From NCBI GenBank assembly GCA_023150835.1, contig JAKLKB010000227.1, forward strand, positions 1 through 5,199: a stretch of DNA of 5,199 nt, in the 5' to 3' direction. Shown in pieces: positions 1-4,947 of the stretch (position 1 is the first letter of the stretch; each line of letters starts with the position of its first letter). The DNA comes from Myxococcota bacterium. Lineage in GTDB: Bacteria; Myxococcota_C; UBA6777. The translations under genes were made by a program, and so were the position numbers. A model generated the notes under the pieces. It did no database searches. It was given only the letters and a program-made list of their open reading frames with translations, and was not told the DNA's origin.

Positions 1-456
1 TGTTTTGTGGGAAGCGGGGAAAAGATGGAAGGGGTGGGGAACAAAGGAAGCGATTACGTCGGGTGCAAGGGCTGGCGTTTACCGACGGAAGCAGAGTGGG
101 AATACGCTTGTCGTGCGGGTGCGACAACGCCGCGTTATGGAGAGTTAGACGAGATCGCGTGGCATGGGAAGAACAGCGGCAGCACAACGCATGTTGTGGG
201 GCAAAAACAAGCCAATGCGTGGGGGTTGCACGATACGCTAGGGAATGTGTGGGAGTGGTGCTATGACTGGTTTGGTGGTTATTCGGCCCAAGCAGCTACA
301 GACCTTGTTGGAGCAGCTACAGGCGCGAACCGCGTGAGGCGTGGTGGCAGTTGGAACTACAACGCCTACTTCGTGCGGGCGGCGCAGCGCGGCAGCAACA
401 CGCCGACGTACCGCAACAACCTCATCGGTTTCCGTGTCGTCAGGTCGAGCCCCTAG
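1..456 (+). CDS. FGE-sulfatase/C-type-lectin-fold protein, C-terminal part, DGR-type target (5' end outside window)
   Basis: The reading frame is open from the first base, so this is the last 151 residues of a longer protein. Family hallmarks of the formylglycine-generating-enzyme (SUMF1/EgtB/PvdO) fold appear in order: WRLPTEAEWEYACRAGA (about residues 25-41), NAWGLHDTLGNVWEWCYDW (72-90), an RGGSW block (about 114-118) and the terminal GFRVVRSSP (143-151). In this family the fold is used either for enzymes or, in DGR targets, as a C-type-lectin-like scaffold for variable surface residues. Codons 109-142 differ sharply from the second copy at 4139-4240 while the rest is nearly identical, which supports the DGR role. 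The residues unchanged between copies (Arg, Gly-Gly, Trp, Ala, Pro, Gly-Phe-Arg) are the usual scaffold positions. By analogy with the second copy, the missing N-terminus may carry a kinase, but this cannot be seen. Confidence 0.9.
   Translation, partial: CFVGSGEKMEGVGNKGSDYVGCKGWRLPTEAEWEYACRAGATTPRYGELDEIAWHGKNSGSTTHVVGQKQANAWGLHDTLGNVWEWCYDWFGGYSAQAATDLVGAATGANRVRRGGSWNYNAYFVRAAQRGSNTPTYRNNLIGFRVVRSSP
325..426 (+). repeat. DGR variable region, copy 1 (VR1)
   Basis: This 102-bp window aligns without gaps to 4139-4240. It holds 22 substitutions: 14 at codon position 1, 7 at position 2 and 1 at position 3 (the only synonymous one, position 390). Fifteen have A in one of the copies. Third positions are almost fixed as C or G, so variable codons read NNC, as expected when AAC codons of a template are randomised at A. 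The 130 bp before it (195-324) and 86 bp after it (427-512) are identical in the two copies. The template itself is not in the window. Confidence 0.88.
427..456 (+). other. Invariant 3' end of VR1, candidate initiation-of-mutagenic-homology (IMH) segment
   Basis: The 30 bp encoding GFRVVRSSP and the stop are identical in both copies (compare 4241-4270) and abut the last variable base at 424. In known DGRs an IMH at the 3' end of the VR stays unmutated and sets where cDNA priming begins. Position and invariance fit. The exact IMH boundary cannot be set without the TR. Confidence 0.5.
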
Positions 457-466
457 TTGCGGTTTG

Positions 467-488
467 CCGTTTTACCGTTTTACCGTTT
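467..488 (+). repeat. Short tandem repeat CCGTTTTA x2.75 after VR1
   Basis: Two full 8-bp units (467-474, 475-482) and a partial one (483-488) lie 10 bp after the stop codon. The same array is at 4281-4302 behind the second variable region. Confidence 0.7.
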
Positions 489-492
489 GCGG

Positions 493-506
493 CCCGAACA
501 ATCGGG
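493..506 (+). other. Small hairpin/cruciform downstream of VR1
   Basis: CCCGA-ACAA-TCGGG forms a perfect 5-bp stem with a 4-nt loop, 36 bp after the stop codon. It is conserved at 4307-4320. Some DGRs have a hairpin just 3' of the VR that stimulates retrohoming, and this could be its counterpart. It lacks a following T-run, so it is not a typical intrinsic terminator. Confidence 0.4.
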
Positions 507-837
507 GGTGAAAGAGGGTGGTCGCTTCGTGAACGAATGTGTTGTCCGTCGACAGTGCAGTAGTGTACGCAGTATAGAGTGCGGCGGGTTCTGATGGGCG
601 TGGCGCTTCAGGACGCAAGGCAGCGAGCTCCGCCGCGCCGCGTCGTGAAGTGTCGCGCTAGGCTTGCGGAGCGAGGCGCAAGTTCGGGGGGGGGGTTAGG
701 GGCGTCTGTGGCTGGGGTTGGCGATGATGGGAGAAAGCACCGGTGTTCGTGGAGGTTCAAGCGACAGAGGCGTTGTTTTGAAAAGCGACGTTCTTTTCGC
801 CCTCGCGGGGTCAAGGGGCGACAGTCTATGGCGGGGG

Positions 838-857
838 TTTGGGGGCAGGCCCCCAAA
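838..857. other. Palindrome at right border of repeat copy A
   Basis: TTTGGGGG-CAGG-CCCCCAAA is a perfect 8-bp stem with a 4-nt loop. It coincides with the place where similarity to copy B ends; in copy B (4667-4688) the right arm is degraded. No T-run follows on either strand, so a terminator role is doubtful. Confidence 0.6.
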
Positions 858-1009
858 AACAATGGAAGAATCAAGGTGTAGGTTTGCAGAAGAGAAAGGA
901 AAAGGCGGATGAAGGTGAAGGTGTTCAATTGAAGTGATGATGAGGAGACGGGCGGATTTGATAGCAGCGATTTGGAGGCGCTGGGGGAGGAGAAGAGAAG
1001 GGCGAGAGG

Positions 1010-1948
1010 TTATGATGTTTTGTTTGTTGTGGTGGGGTGTTGCTGATGGAGTAGAGAGGCGATTTGTTCGTAAGAAAGGCCAGTCGCTTTGACGATGACA
1101 TCGTGGGGGATGCCTTGGGCGAGCAAGTTTTTTGCGATTTCTCTTCTGCCTTCTTCAAGTCCGATCTCACGACCCTCTTCGATTCCGATCTCGCGACCCT
1201 CTTCGATTCCGATCTCGCGGCCTTTTTTAAGTCCAGATTGTCGAAGTGCTTCTTCACGAGCGTCGTGAAGGTCTTTGAAATCTTGGAGAGTTTCGGGGTC
1301 GAGTTGTTGAAGTTGTTGTGTTTGTGTCATGATGAGAAAGCTCCTATCGAAGTTGTAGAGGAGTGTATGGTAAGGCTCAAGGCGTTGTTGGACAACGTTA
1401 ATCACGGCTTGCTTGCGTTGTCCACCTTTGCCGAGTAGGCAAAAGAGTAGGGTATCCTCGCGAAGTTCGATCTCCGAAGTGTTGACGGCGTAGATGGTTT
1501 CGCGAGGAAGCCCTTGCCATCGACGGATGCCGCTTTCGACGAGTTCGCCTTGTGCGGCGAAGACGGAATCGAGTGCTTTTTGTGGCCAATAGTTGAAGAT
1601 GAGCCAGAGGACACCTTGTGGATAAGGACGACCCTTTTGGTCGTCGTGAGCGCGTTGAAGGGCAAGACGGAGTTTGGAGAGGTTGGCTTCGAGGCGCTTT
1701 TCGGGGACAGAGCCGCTAAAGGCTTCGACAAGACAGCGAGCATCACCCGTCAAACGGGTGAGCAAGCCAGCACCAAGAAAGTTCGGGGGGAGAGGTTTGT
1801 CGGGGATTAAGAGAACATCAGCGCGGAAGGTATCGGGTAAGAGGTCAGTTCCGACTTCAACGTAGGTGGTATCGCCAAACAAGCCAGCAATGAGGAATTT
1901 GCTGAGGCGATCTTCAAACTGCGAGAGGGTCTTTTTTTGATGGTTCAT
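1010..1948 (-). CDS. Rpn-like (PD-(D/E)XK nuclease/transposase family) protein with charged tandem-repeat tail
   Basis: This is a 312-residue protein starting MNHQKKTLSQFEDRL. The start was chosen because upstream in-frame codons run into the MITE at 2035-2148 and read unlike protein; the ribosome binding site is weak. The N-terminal half (about 27-120) contains TTYVEVGTDLLPDTFRADVLL and ARCLVEAFSGS, compatible with a degenerate PD-(D/E)XK core (candidate acidic residues D44 and E75). The catalytic Lys is not obvious. Residues 243-266 are three copies of GREIGIEE, followed by AKNLLAQGIPHDVIVKATGLSYEQIASL (272-299), a helical tail common in Rpn/PDDEXK-family transposase proteins. Members of that family promote RecA-independent recombination or are simply mobile. 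This gene is convergent with the upstream FGE gene and divergent from the kinase. Activity is uncertain. Confidence 0.75.
   Translation of the reverse strand: MNHQKKTLSQFEDRLSKFLIAGLFGDTTYVEVGTDLLPDTFRADVLLIPDKPLPPNFLGAGLLTRLTGDARCLVEAFSGSVPEKRLEANLSKLRLALQRAHDDQKGRPYPQGVLWLIFNYWPQKALDSVFAAQGELVESGIRRWQGLPRETIYAVNTSEIELREDTLLFCLLGKGGQRKQAVINVVQQRLEPYHTLLYNFDRSFLIMTQTQQLQQLDPETLQDFKDLHDAREEALRQSGLKKGREIGIEEGREIGIEEGREIGLEEGRREIAKNLLAQGIPHDVIVKATGLSYEQIASLLHQQHPTTTNKTS
1161..1222 (-). repeat. 24-bp tandem repeat inside the Rpn-like gene
   Basis: Two full 24-bp units (1161-1184, 1185-1208) differ at one base, and a 14-bp partial unit (1209-1222) follows. They encode the GREIGIEE repeats. The unit length is a multiple of three, so copy-number change would keep the frame and only lengthen or shorten the charged helical linker. 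Confidence 0.85.
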
Positions 1949-2034
1949 CTTCAACCTAGGGGTGGTGGAGTGCAGGGTGGTCGGTTGCAAGGGGGATTTG
2001 TGAAGAGTAAAAGAAAGTGCGAGCGAAAACAAGA

Positions 2035-2148
2035 TAGGAGTGACGCAGTTGGGGATGATCTGTCGTAAAATCGCCTTGTTGTAGGGGCGTATGGCATACG
2101 CCCTCGACCAAACAATGGGCTTCTTCGCATCCAACTGCGTAACTCCTA
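2035..2148. mobile_element. MITE-like element, 114 bp, with 18-bp TIRs and 6-bp target duplication
   Basis: The left end TAGGAGTGACGCAGTTGG (2035-2052) and the reverse complement of the right end, TAGGAGTTACGCAGTTGG (2131-2148), differ at one base. Each end is directly flanked by ACAAGA (2029-2034 and 2149-2154), a likely target-site duplication. The interior carries a palindrome at 2085-2103 and no gene. The element sits 86 bp upstream of the Rpn-like start and supplies the spurious 5' extension of that frame. The mobilising transposase is not in the window. Confidence 0.82.
2082..2103 (+). repeat. TAGGGGC palindromic unit inside the MITE
   Basis: TAGGGGC leads into GGGCGTAT-GGC-ATACGCCC (2085-2103), a perfect 8-bp stem. 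Two more palindromes fronted by TAGGGGC lie at 4848-4871 and 4898-4922, suggesting a dispersed REP-like family. Confidence 0.55.
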
Positions 2149-2154
2149 ACAAGA

Positions 2155-2373
2155 AAAGAGGGGGGTCAGATTGTTTTTCCAGAGGTTGGCGAGTCGGGCG
2201 AGAGCATCGGCGGCGTCTTGCCTTTGCGATATTCGTTGGTGAATGATGTGGGGAAAGGATGATATCGAGGAGGGCGGAGGGCTGCTAAACAATAAGGCGG
2301 AGCAGTCAAGGGTTCTCGGCTTTGGGCATCGCTGTTTTTGATGACACGCACAAACGCACCCGAAGAAACGGAC
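2155..2373. other. Intergenic leader upstream of the kinase gene
   Basis: No complete gene or convincing promoter is seen. On the minus strand, a short in-frame stretch ending QRQDAADALARLANLWKN (about 2167-2220) reads like the tail of a helical protein and ends at a stop within the MITE inverted repeat. It may be a gene remnant. Evidence is weak. Confidence 0.35.
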
Positions 2374-2379
2374 AGGAGG
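2374..2379 (+). promoter_or_regulatory. Ribosome binding site of the kinase gene
   Basis: AGGAGG lies 5 nt before the ATG at 2385. It decides the start against an in-frame TTG at 2322, whose 21 extra residues are not protein-like. Confidence 0.85.
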
Positions 2380-2384
2380 AAGCG

Positions 2385-4055
2385 ATGGACAAGAAAGCGT
2401 TGATGGAAGAGTTGGAGCAGTTGGGGAAGTTGTACCAAGCGGGGGTGTTTTCACAGGCGGAGTTTGAAGCGCAACGAGCGGAGTTGTTGGAGCAGTTACG
2501 GTTGTTACGCAGTGGGCAGACGCCGATGCCGTCCAAAGGTGGTGGAAGTGGACTCAGCCAAGTACACGGTGCGGATGTGCTGGCAACGGGATTTGTGGGA
2601 GGGCAAGGGCAGACGGGGCTGGGTGTGGGTCGGGTGGTGGGGGAGCGTTATCGGTTGGTGCGGAGGTTGGGGCAAGGTGGGATGGGCGAAGTGTGGTTGG
2701 CCGAAGATATCCGCTTGGGTCGGGCGTTTGCGCTGAAGTTTTTGGCCGATGCGTTGGTGGGTTCAGCAGAAGCGTTGGGGCGGATGCACCGAGAATATGA
2801 AGTGCTCGAAAAACTGTCGCATCCGCATATTGTGCGCGTCTTCGATCTGGATCAGGACAAAGACAGCGGGCGCTGGTTTCTGCGAATGGAGTATGTGGAA
2901 GGCGGAGACTTGGGGAAAAAGATCGCGGTGGTGGCGCAACAAGCCCACCGACCGCTGTTTGGGATGGAGGTGATGGTAGGTTGGTTGGGGCAGCTAGTGG
3001 AGGCGTTGGATTATGCCCATCAACAGGGGATCTTGCACCGCGACATCAAGCCCGCAAATCTAATGCTGACGAGCGATCTGCAGCGATTGAAAGTGATGGA
3101 CTTTGGGATAGCGCGTGTGGTGAGCGGAACACATACGACTCAACACACGGCGATGATGGGATCGATGTACTATGCCGCACCTGAGCTTTTGCGTGGTCAA
3201 GTAGCCACTCCCTCAGCGGATATCTATTCGTTTGGTGTGTTGGTGTACGAGATGTTGACGGGGGAACCGCCGATGGGACATTTCGAGAAACCGTCTTTGG
3301 TGGTGGATGGGCTTTCGGTAGAGGTGGATCGACCGCTGCTGGGGATGTTATCGCCAAACCCGACAAAACGGGGAGAATCGTTGCGCGAGGCGTGGTCGCC
3401 GTTGCGGGATGCGCTGCTTGGAAAAGCGACGACAGTGGTTGTGCCACCCCAGCCCGCGCCAGCATCGCCAAAGATCGAGGTGATCGCACCGCCACCGCCA
3501 CCGAAGATCGCGGAACCATCGGCAGGAGAGCGGCGGGTGTTTCGCGTGGGTGGGGCGGAGTTTGCGATGCGCTGGATCCCTGCGGGGCGTTTCCTCATGG
3601 GCGCAGGAGCCGATGACAAACAGGCCGATGGCGACGAAAAACCGCAACACGATGTGACAATCACGCGGGGGTTTTGGATGGGGGAGGTGCCCGTCACACA
3701 GAGCCAATACCAAACGATCATGGGCCAAAATCCATCGCATTTCAAAAAGGCTGGATCGGATGCACCTGTGGAGCGGGTGAGTTGGTACGATGCTGCGGTG
3801 TTTGCAAACGAACTGTCAGCGTTGGAGGGGCTATCGGCTTGTTTTGTGGGAAGCGGGGAAAAGATGGAAGGGGTGGGGAACAAAGGAAGCGATTACGTCG
3901 GGTGCAAGGGCTGGCGTTTACCGACGGAAGCAGAGTGGGAATACGCTTGTCGTGCGGGTGCGACAACGCCGCGTTATGGAGTGGAAACAGCGGCAAGACA
4001 ACGCATGCTGTGGGGCAAAAACAAGCCAATGCGTGGGGGTTGCACGATACGCTAG
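2385..4055 (+). CDS. Serine/threonine kinase-FGE fusion, truncated by frameshift
   Basis: The frame encodes 556 residues. Residues 1-42 (MDKKALMEELEQLGKLYQAGVFSQAEFEAQ...) form a short helical SHOCT-like domain. The Hanks-type kinase domain spans about 87-346: glycine loop GQGGMGEV (96-103), Lys118, HRDIKPAN with Asp220 and Asn225, DFG at 239-241, APE at 265-267 and ADIYSFG around 278-284. All catalytic residues are present. A Pro-rich linker (354-378) leads to an FGE domain from about 384 (FAMRWIPAGRFLMGA, GEVPVTQSQY, PVERVSWYDAAVFANEL, WRLPTEAEWEY). No membrane segment is seen, so it should be cytoplasmic. After RYG (residue 532) a deletion shifts the frame and adds 24 unrelated residues before the stop. 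The product would keep an active-looking kinase but lose the variable end. The intact form probably coupled variable ligand binding to phosphorylation; this is inferred. Confidence 0.93.
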   Translation: MDKKALMEELEQLGKLYQAGVFSQAEFEAQRAELLEQLRLLRSGQTPMPSKGGGSGLSQVHGADVLATGFVGGQGQTGLGVGRVVGERYRLVRRLGQGGMGEVWLAEDIRLGRAFALKFLADALVGSAEALGRMHREYEVLEKLSHPHIVRVFDLDQDKDSGRWFLRMEYVEGGDLGKKIAVVAQQAHRPLFGMEVMVGWLGQLVEALDYAHQQGILHRDIKPANLMLTSDLQRLKVMDFGIARVVSGTHTTQHTAMMGSMYYAAPELLRGQVATPSADIYSFGVLVYEMLTGEPPMGHFEKPSLVVDGLSVEVDRPLLGMLSPNPTKRGESLREAWSPLRDALLGKATTVVVPPQPAPASPKIEVIAPPPPPKIAEPSAGERRVFRVGGAEFAMRWIPAGRFLMGAGADDKQADGDEKPQHDVTITRGFWMGEVPVTQSQYQTIMGQNPSHFKKAGSDAPVERVSWYDAAVFANELSALEGLSACFVGSGEKMEGVGNKGSDYVGCKGWRLPTEAEWEYACRAGATTPRYGVETAARQRMLWGKNKPMRGGCTIR

Positions 4056-4138
4056 GGAATGTGTGGGAGTGGTGCTATGACTGGTTTGGTGGTTATTCGG
4101 CCCAAGCAGCTACAGACCTTGTTGGAGCAGCTACAGGC

Positions 4139-4240
4139 ACGAGCCGCGTGTTGCGTGGTGGCGGTTGGAACGACAACGCCTACAGCGTGCGGGCGGCGCA
4201 GCGTTTCGACTACGCGCCGTCGTCCCGCTACTACTACTTC
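4139..4240 (+). repeat. DGR variable region, copy 2 (VR2)
   Basis: This is the gap-free counterpart of 325-426. Examples of changed codons, VR1 to VR2: Arg to Leu (4151), Tyr to Asp (4172), Phe to Ser (4184), Gly to Phe (4205), Ser to Asp (4208) and Leu to Tyr (4235). Residues shared with VR1 include RGG, W, AY, VRAAQR, P and GFR. Aromatic and small polar residues at NNC codons are typical of AAC-derived DGR positions. Confidence 0.88.
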
Positions 4241-4270
4241 GGTTTCCGTGTCGTCAGGTCGAGCCCCTAG
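4241..4270 (+). other. Invariant 3' end of VR2, candidate IMH
   Basis: These 30 bp are identical to 427-456 and lie directly after the last variable codon, so the same IMH argument applies. The identity continues well past the stop codon. Confidence 0.5.
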
Positions 4271-4280
4271 TTGCGGTTTG

Positions 4281-4302
4281 CCGTTTTACCGTTTTACCGT
4301 TT
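4281..4302 (+). repeat. Short tandem repeat CCGTTTTA x2.75 after VR2
   Basis: This array is identical to 467-488: two complete 8-bp units and a partial third, 10 bp after the stop. Confidence 0.7.
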
Positions 4303-4306
4303 GCGG

Positions 4307-4320
4307 CCCGAACAATCGGG
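4307..4320 (+). other. Small hairpin/cruciform downstream of VR2
   Basis: CCCGA-ACAA-TCGGG is conserved with 493-506, 36 bp after the FGE stop. It may be the retrohoming-type hairpin of a DGR target or just part of the conserved 3' block. Confidence 0.4.
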
Positions 4321-4498
4321 GGTGAAGAGGAGGGCGGCTTCGTGAACGAATGTGTTGTCCCTGGACAGTGCAGTAGTGTATGCAGTATAGAGTGCGGTGG
4401 GTTCTGATGGGCGTGGCGCTTCAGGACGCAAGGCAGCGAGCTCCGCCGCGCCGCGTCGTGAAGTGTCACGCTAGGCTTGAGGAGCGAGGCGCAAGTTC

Positions 4499-4533
4499 GG
4501 GGGGGGTTAGGCTGGGAGGGTTAGGGTGGGGGG
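4499..4533 (+). other. G-quadruplex-forming tract
   Basis: G-runs of 8, 3, 3, 3 and 6 are separated by loops of 7, 1, 3 and 1 nt. Copy A has only G10, TTA and G4 at the same place (686-702). The 18-bp length difference looks like slippage expansion. Confidence 0.6.
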
Positions 4534-4847
4534 CGTCTGTGGCTGAAGTTGGCGATGATGGGAGAAAACATCGGTGTTCGTGGAGGTTCAAGCGACAGAG
4601 GCGTTGTTTTGAAAAGCGATGTTCTTTTCGCCCTCGCGGGGTCAAGGGGCGACAGTCTATGGCGGGGGTTTGGGGGCAGGCCCCACAGAAAGAGGCTGCA
4701 AAAAGGCAACGCCCCACTTATTCACATTTGGCTCATGTTGTGTTTTGAGGTCTTCTAAGGTACCTCATGAGCGACGTTTTTGATCGAGTGGGTCCGTTCA
4801 AACCAACGCCATGAGAGAGGTATCAAGAGGCAACACTTCTCAGCGAA

Positions 4848-4922
4848 GGCAACCACACATGGTTGCCCCTACGTGTTGGAAATCACACGGTGTTTTATAG
4901 GGGCAGACAGGTGTGCCTGCCC
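4848..4922. repeat. Head-to-head pair of palindromic REP-like units
   Basis: The first unit, GGCAACCA-CACA-TGGTTGCC (4848-4867), has a perfect 8-bp stem. The second (4901-4922, GGGCAGACA/TGCCTGCCC) has a 9-bp stem with one mismatch. TAGGGGC motifs face each other (4865-4871 on the minus strand, 4898-4904 on the plus strand). The pair lies just past the 3' end of the gene at 4948-5199 and might end its transcript, but T-runs are lacking. Confidence 0.65.
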
Positions 4923-4947
4923 GATCTCTGTTGCGTCGGTGACCTCT

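Larger units (their letters stand above)
1..853 (+). repeat. Long direct repeat, copy A
   Basis: This copy matches 3840-4684 and starts at or before the window edge. It covers the FGE C-terminal region with its VR plus about 400 bp of 3' flank. Positions 1-142 are identical to copy B. The only indels are 25 bp net in the coding part, 1 bp near 512-525 and 18 bp in a G-tract near 686-702. Homology stops in the C-run after 849, where copy A continues CCCCCAAAAAC and copy B continues CCCCACAGAAAG. Confidence 0.92.
457..1009. other. Non-genic stretch between FGE gene and Rpn-like gene
   Basis: The first ~397 bp are the conserved 3' block of the direct repeat. They hold the CCGTTTTA array, a small hairpin, a G10 tract (686-695) and a terminal palindrome (838-857). 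Positions 854-1009 are unique and purine-rich on the plus strand, with no recognisable gene. Open frames exist on both strands in the repeated block, but none shows a ribosome binding site or a recognisable protein. Confidence 0.6.
3982..4270 (+). pseudogene. Detached 3' part of the FGE domain, including the second DGR variable region
   Basis: In another frame the FGE domain continues as GNSGKTTHAVGQKQANAWGLHDTLGNVWEW... through RGGGW to GFRVVRSSP and a stop at 4268-4270. It parallels the intact copy at 1-456, so this is the true C-terminus of the kinase fusion, cut off by a deletion at the TGGAG sequence 3977-3981. No start codon with a ribosome binding site precedes it, so it is probably not translated unless the frame is restored. 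Its body still matches copy A almost perfectly, so the break looks recent. Confidence 0.87.
3840..4684 (+). repeat. Long direct repeat, copy B
   Basis: This copy matches 1-853. It starts inside the FGE coding part of the kinase fusion only because copy A is cut by the window edge; the true left border is unknown. The right border is the degraded palindrome at 4667-4688. Between the two copies lie the Rpn-like gene, the MITE and the 5' part of the kinase fusion. Confidence 0.92.
4271..4847. other. Non-genic 3' block and unique spacer
   Basis: 4271-4684 is the repeated 3' block (compare 457-853), including a G-rich tract. 4685-4847 is unique to this copy, and I see no gene, RNA or strong terminator in it. 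Open frames cover the repeated block on both strands, but without ribosome binding sites or recognisable families. Confidence 0.55.

Noticed and set aside
457-853. Template repeat of a DGR in the 3' block
   Set aside because: No third VR-like sequence is present here or elsewhere in the window; the block has no similarity to the VR.
838-857. Intrinsic terminator
   Set aside because: The stem is strong, but no T-run follows on either strand.
579-881. 100-residue basic open frame in the 3' block (and a 122-residue counterpart at 4380-4748)
   Set aside because: It has a GTG start with no ribosome binding site and no recognisable family. The opposite strand is equally open and the termini differ between copies. 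Open frames in GC-rich DNA are expected.
608-928. Minus-strand open frame of 106 residues with a hydrophobic start
   Set aside because: In the second copy the same frame has a different N-terminus and stops earlier, and no ribosome binding site is seen.
1949-2152. N-terminal extension of the Rpn-like protein
   Set aside because: It runs through the MITE inverted repeats and reads as non-coding; the domain starts at MNHQKK.
2322-2384. Upstream TTG start extending the kinase by 21 residues
   Set aside because: A strong AGGAGG sits 5 nt before ATG 2385, and the extension is not protein-like.
3224-3883. 219-residue minus-strand open frame opposite the kinase
   Set aside because: It is a shadow of the kinase-FGE coding strand, with low-complexity Ser/Pro-rich composition.
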